From the NCBI GenBank assembly GCA_005787865.1, contig SXZN01000103.1, positions 1 to 8,485 on the forward strand: a stretch of 8,485 bases of DNA, in the 5' to 3' direction. Below the pieces are notes generated by a model that saw only the letters and a list, made by a program, of their open reading frames with translations, was not told where the DNA came from and ran no database searches. The translations under genes were made by a program, and so were the position numbers. The stretch is from Opitutaceae bacterium. GTDB lineage: Bacteria; Verrucomicrobiota; Verrucomicrobiia; Opitutales; Opitutaceae. This document shows positions 5,955-8,485 of the stretch, piece after piece (position 1 is the stretch's first letter; the number at the start of each line of letters is the position of its first letter).

Positions 5955-7067
5955 TTATTCTTTCACGTTAACTAATTCCAGTGCGGCCACGCCGCCGGGG
6001 TTCCACGCGGTGAAGAGTATGTAAACTTTAGCGTCAGCCCCCTGCCCCACGATATACCAGCAGGCATCGTGGATATGCTGAGCATAATCAAAGCCCAGAT
6101 CTTCTTTAGGGCGAATGGTGCTGACCACCGCTTTGGTTTTAAGATTAATGATGTAGAGTGGACCGGGCTTTTTGTCAGGACCATCCAGGCAAGGCACGAG
6201 CAAGTAGTCGCCCCAGAGATCGGTATCGCAGGCGGTACTGCCCTTCGGCAATTGATGCACCGCGAGCGTGTGCTTGGTGGCGGGCGACCATTCAACCACT
6301 CGCGCTTCCGGCCGAGCTGACAAGTAAAGCTCTCCCCGCGCGGCATCAAAGGTGATACCGTGTGGCGTCTTACTCAGGCTATCGCCGCCATAAAAATTCC
6401 CCCGATAAGCTAACGGATGCAGGTCTGCATCCATGAACCAATGCCGACCATAACCATCGGTGATCCAGACGGTATTCTTTTCGCCAAAAGCCGCATCGGT
6501 CGGCGCCCAGCCCTTGCCGTCAGCGTAGGGTCCACCCGTGGGAATCTTTAATTTCTCCACCTGCTGGAAGCTCGTGTCGGAAAGTAAAATCTCTCCCTCC
6601 ACATTGTCTGCCGCGATCACCAGCGGCAGCTGACCCGCCCGCGGCATTAGGTCGGCCCCATGCAAATTGCCGGAGCTGATCGCCGGGTCGCTCTTAACAA
6701 TCCAGGATTTTGTCAGGCGATCGCTGAAGGCGACCCAACCGACTTTGGCTAGGCCCCAATAAGCAATATCGTGCTCTGCATCGACGATGATCGTCCCGTG
6801 CGCGCCTTTAACGAAGGCTTGCGCCTCAGCCGGCACCGGCATGGTGCCGCGCGCCGGGGCAAACTTCCAGAAACCTTGTCCACTGGTCAGCAGTTTGGGC
6901 GTCCGCTCAATCGCGCTCGGCGCTGATACCGGCCCCTGCGTTTCGACTTCGAAGTGCACGGGCACCGGCGTAGTCGCATCGTCATGGGGCGTGCCGGTTT
7001 CATGTGCCGACAAACCAGTGACCGTAGCGGTAAAAATAGCCGCGAGCAAACAGCGTGGGGTAATCAT
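5955..7067 (-). CDS. Secreted beta-propeller, peptidyl-amidating-lyase/NHL-like
   Basis: The ATG at 7067 is chosen because it puts a clean Sec signal peptide at the N-terminus (MITPRC, hydrophobic 6-19, probable cut after LSA at 21); an in-frame TTG at 7109 would bury it behind 14 polar residues. The 370-residue product should be exported. From about residue 85 on, repeating strand motifs suggest a beta-propeller. NLHGADL (135-141), a PTD...WITDGYG block (189-207), TPHGITF (234-240) and HIHDACW (331-337) resemble, in order, the metal-binding His and active-site Tyr blocks of the peptidyl-alpha-hydroxyglycine amidating lyase (PAL) domain. The candidate metal histidines are H136, H236 and H333, with Y206 as the tyrosine. 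True lyase activity is not established, as many NHL and 6-bladed propellers share parts of this pattern. It follows the DUF1501 gene by 97 bases and precedes the TMEM220-like gene by 35. No Shine-Dalgarno is seen; ACCCATT precedes the ATG. Confidence 0.78.
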   Translation of the reverse strand: MITPRCLLAAIFTATVTGLSAHETGTPHDDATTPVPVHFEVETQGPVSAPSAIERTPKLLTSGQGFWKFAPARGTMPVPAEAQAFVKGAHGTIIVDAEHDIAYWGLAKVGWVAFSDRLTKSWIVKSDPAISSGNLHGADLMPRAGQLPLVIAADNVEGEILLSDTSFQQVEKLKIPTGGPYADGKGWAPTDAAFGEKNTVWITDGYGRHWFMDADLHPLAYRGNFYGGDSLSKTPHGITFDAARGELYLSARPEARVVEWSPATKHTLAVHQLPKGSTACDTDLWGDYLLVPCLDGPDKKPGPLYIINLKTKAVVSTIRPKEDLGFDYAQHIHDACWYIVGQGADAKVYILFTAWNPGGVAALELVNVKE

Positions 7068-7074
7068 AATGGGT

Positions 7075-7153
7075 AAGACTTTATAGAGCTGAGCAAGTGG
7101 ATGAGCCAAAAGACTGCGGCGGCCAGCAGAATATTAAAGCTGAGCAAAAGACT
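7075..7153. repeat. Imperfect duplicated motif upstream of the propeller gene
   Basis: AGCTGAGCAA occurs at 7087-7096 and again at 7138-7147. The first copy is followed by GAGCCAAAAGACT (7103-7115), and the second runs directly into GAGCAAAAGACT (7142-7153). The second copy reads like the first with 13 bases missing. A further AAGACT lies at 7075-7080, so AAGACT recurs at 7075, 7110 and 7148, spaced 35 and 38 bases. The block fills most of the 97-base gap between DUF1501 and the propeller gene. It may be a small slipped tandem duplication or a repeated binding site. Confidence 0.5.
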
Positions 7154-7164
7154 AAGGCGAAGCG

Positions 7165-8485
7165 TTAGCTCAAAATCCCCTTAACGACACTGCCGTGCAC
7201 GTCAGTGAGGCGATAGTTGCGCCCCTCGAATTTGAAGGTCAGGCGCTCGTGATCAAAGCCGAGTTGATTGAGCAGCGTCGCTTGCAAATCGTGCACGTGA
7301 ACTTTGTCGCGCGTAATATTGAAACCGAGCTCGTCCGTTTCGCCATAAGACAAGCCCCCTTTGATACCCCCGCCGGCGAGAATCATGGTGTAGCAATCGG
7401 GATAATGATCGCGGCCTAAAATTTCGCCAGTCGAGGTTCGGCCTTCGCGAAACGGCGTCCGCCCGAATTCACCCCCGAGTACAATCAGCGTGTCTTCCAA
7501 GAGGCCGCGTTGGCGCAGGTCATTAATAAGCGCAGCGACCGGCCGATCCATTGTGTTACATTTTTTAGTCAGCCCACCCCGAATATCTTCTAATTCTGAG
7601 GTGCCATGGAAATCCCAACCCCAGTCGAAGAGTTGCACAAACCGCACCCCTTGTTCGACCAAGCGCCGCGCGAGCAAACAATTATTGGCAAAACTTGATT
7701 CACCGGGCTGCGCCCCGTAAGCCGCAATCGTGGCGGGGGTTTCCCGCGAGATGTCCATCACCTCAGGAACCGACATCTGCATGCGGTACGCCAATTCGTA
7801 TTGGGCGATGCGGGTACGCGTCTCCGGATGGCCCAAGGCGCTCGCTTGGAGTTCATTCAACTCTTGCAAGGCATCAAGACTGTCGCGGCGCAGATCACGA
7901 GTGAACCCAGCGGGGTCGGCCGCATAGAGGACGGGGTCGCCCTTGGAGCGGCATTGCACGCCTTGGAACACCGAGGGCAGAAAGCCGCTGCCATAAGAAT
8001 TTTTTCCCCCGTTCGGTTGAACGCCGCTTGAAATGAGCGCCACAAATCCGGGGAGATTTTGATTTTCCGTGCCGAGTCCATACGTGACCCAAGAACCCAG
8101 CGAGGGCCGCCCCGCTCGCGGCGAGCCCGTCAAAAGCAATAGCTCGGCCGGCGCATGATTAAATTGATCAGTGTTCATCGAATGGATGATACAGAGATCG
8201 TCTGCCACCGTGTGCAGATGCGGAATCGCATCAGACATCCAATGGCCGCTGCGGCCATATTGAGCGAACGTGCGCGGGCTGCCCATCAACTTGGGCTTGC
8301 CGGCGGTGAAAGCGAATTTCTTCCCTTTAATAAAATCATCAGGGCAATCCTGCCCATCACGCTTCACCAGCTCGGGTTTATAATCGAAGAGATCAAGATT
8401 AGGCGGCGAACCGGTGAGATGCAGATAGATGATCCGTTTTGCCTTTGGAGCGAAATGGGGGAGCCGAGCAGCGAGTGGATTGGTC
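7165..8485 (-). CDS. DUF1501 family protein, 5' end outside the window
   Basis: The reading frame is open to the right edge (first whole codon ends at 8484), leaving 439 residues and a TAA stop. Family members usually begin a few dozen residues further upstream with a twin-arginine export signal, so a GTG within the frame at 8367 is not the true start. Counting from the edge, the family blocks are LHLTGSPPNLDLFDYKP (21-37), HSMNTDQFNHAP (101-112), GRPSLGSWVTYGLG (125-138), GGEFGRTP (337-344), GRDHYP (357-362), TDELG (383-387) and VHVHDLQATLL (395-405). DUF1501 belongs to the alkaline-phosphatase/sulfatase-like superfamily, and its Asp and His clusters could bind metal, but I know of no established substrate. 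In Planctomycetes and Verrucomicrobia it is very often preceded by a large PSD1-type cytochrome protein (DUF1549/DUF1553); that partner would lie beyond the edge. Here it leads the - strand block of exported proteins. Confidence 0.93.
   Translation of the reverse strand, partial: TNPLAARLPHFAPKAKRIIYLHLTGSPPNLDLFDYKPELVKRDGQDCPDDFIKGKKFAFTAGKPKLMGSPRTFAQYGRSGHWMSDAIPHLHTVADDLCIIHSMNTDQFNHAPAELLLLTGSPRAGRPSLGSWVTYGLGTENQNLPGFVALISSGVQPNGGKNSYGSGFLPSVFQGVQCRSKGDPVLYAADPAGFTRDLRRDSLDALQELNELQASALGHPETRTRIAQYELAYRMQMSVPEVMDISRETPATIAAYGAQPGESSFANNCLLARRLVEQGVRFVQLFDWGWDFHGTSELEDIRGGLTKKCNTMDRPVAALINDLRQRGLLEDTLIVLGGEFGRTPFREGRTSTGEILGRDHYPDCYTMILAGGGIKGGLSYGETDELGFNITRDKVHVHDLQATLLNQLGFDHERLTFKFEGRNYRLTDVHGSVVKGILS

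Noticed and set aside
7068..7109. TTG start at 7109 giving a 14-residue longer propeller protein
   Set aside because: The ATG at 7067 places the hydrophobic signal peptide at the N-terminus, whereas the TTG would add a polar extension ahead of it.
8365..8367. GTG at 8367 as the start of the DUF1501 gene
   Set aside because: The frame is open to the right edge, and the residues before it (HLTGSPPNLDLFDYKP) belong to the conserved family core.
1..8485. Mobile elements, CRISPR arrays, tRNA or rRNA genes
   Set aside because: No transposase or integrase motif, no regularly spaced repeat array and no RNA gene signature was seen on either strand.

Overview
The window looks like chromosomal DNA from a GC-rich member of the Planctomycetes-Verrucomicrobia-Chlamydiae group, most likely a verrucomicrobial bacterium (Opitutus-like). 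The main clue is the DUF1501 protein at the right edge, a family typical of Planctomycetes and Verrucomicrobia. It sits with a TMEM220-type small membrane protein and two secreted enzymes or propellers. The taxonomic guess is inference; no rRNA or other marker gene is present.

The layout is two blocks that converge at about 4623-4686. The left block is on the + strand. It holds the last 42 codons of a sulfite-oxidase-type molybdopterin oxidoreductase (1-129), a complete pyrimidine/thymidine phosphorylase (245-1567), a complete xylose isomerase xylA (1748-3076) and a complete xylulokinase xylB (3114-4622). The right block is on the - strand. Read in its own direction, it holds the 3' part of a DUF1501 protein that runs off the right edge (8485-7165), a secreted beta-propeller with peptidyl-amidating-lyase-like motifs (7067-5955), a four-helix TMEM220-like membrane protein (5919-5539) and a secreted alpha/beta hydrolase (5484-4687).

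The left block is pentose metabolism. XylA converts D-xylose to D-xylulose and XylB makes D-xylulose 5-phosphate. The phosphorylase releases (deoxy)ribose 1-phosphate from pyrimidine nucleosides. All the products lead toward central pentose phosphate metabolism. No xylose transporter or regulator gene lies inside the window. The right block looks like a tightly spaced envelope or secretion cluster, and its joint function is unknown.

No gene is over 300 bases from the next, and I saw no tRNA, rRNA, CRISPR array, transposase or integrase. All six visible gene starts lack a Shine-Dalgarno sequence. The main non-coding signals are a stem-loop and a separate long-spaced inverted repeat between the phosphorylase and xylA, and a duplicated motif upstream of the propeller gene. 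Most of the window is ordinary metabolism; I did not find a convincing new multi-gene system.
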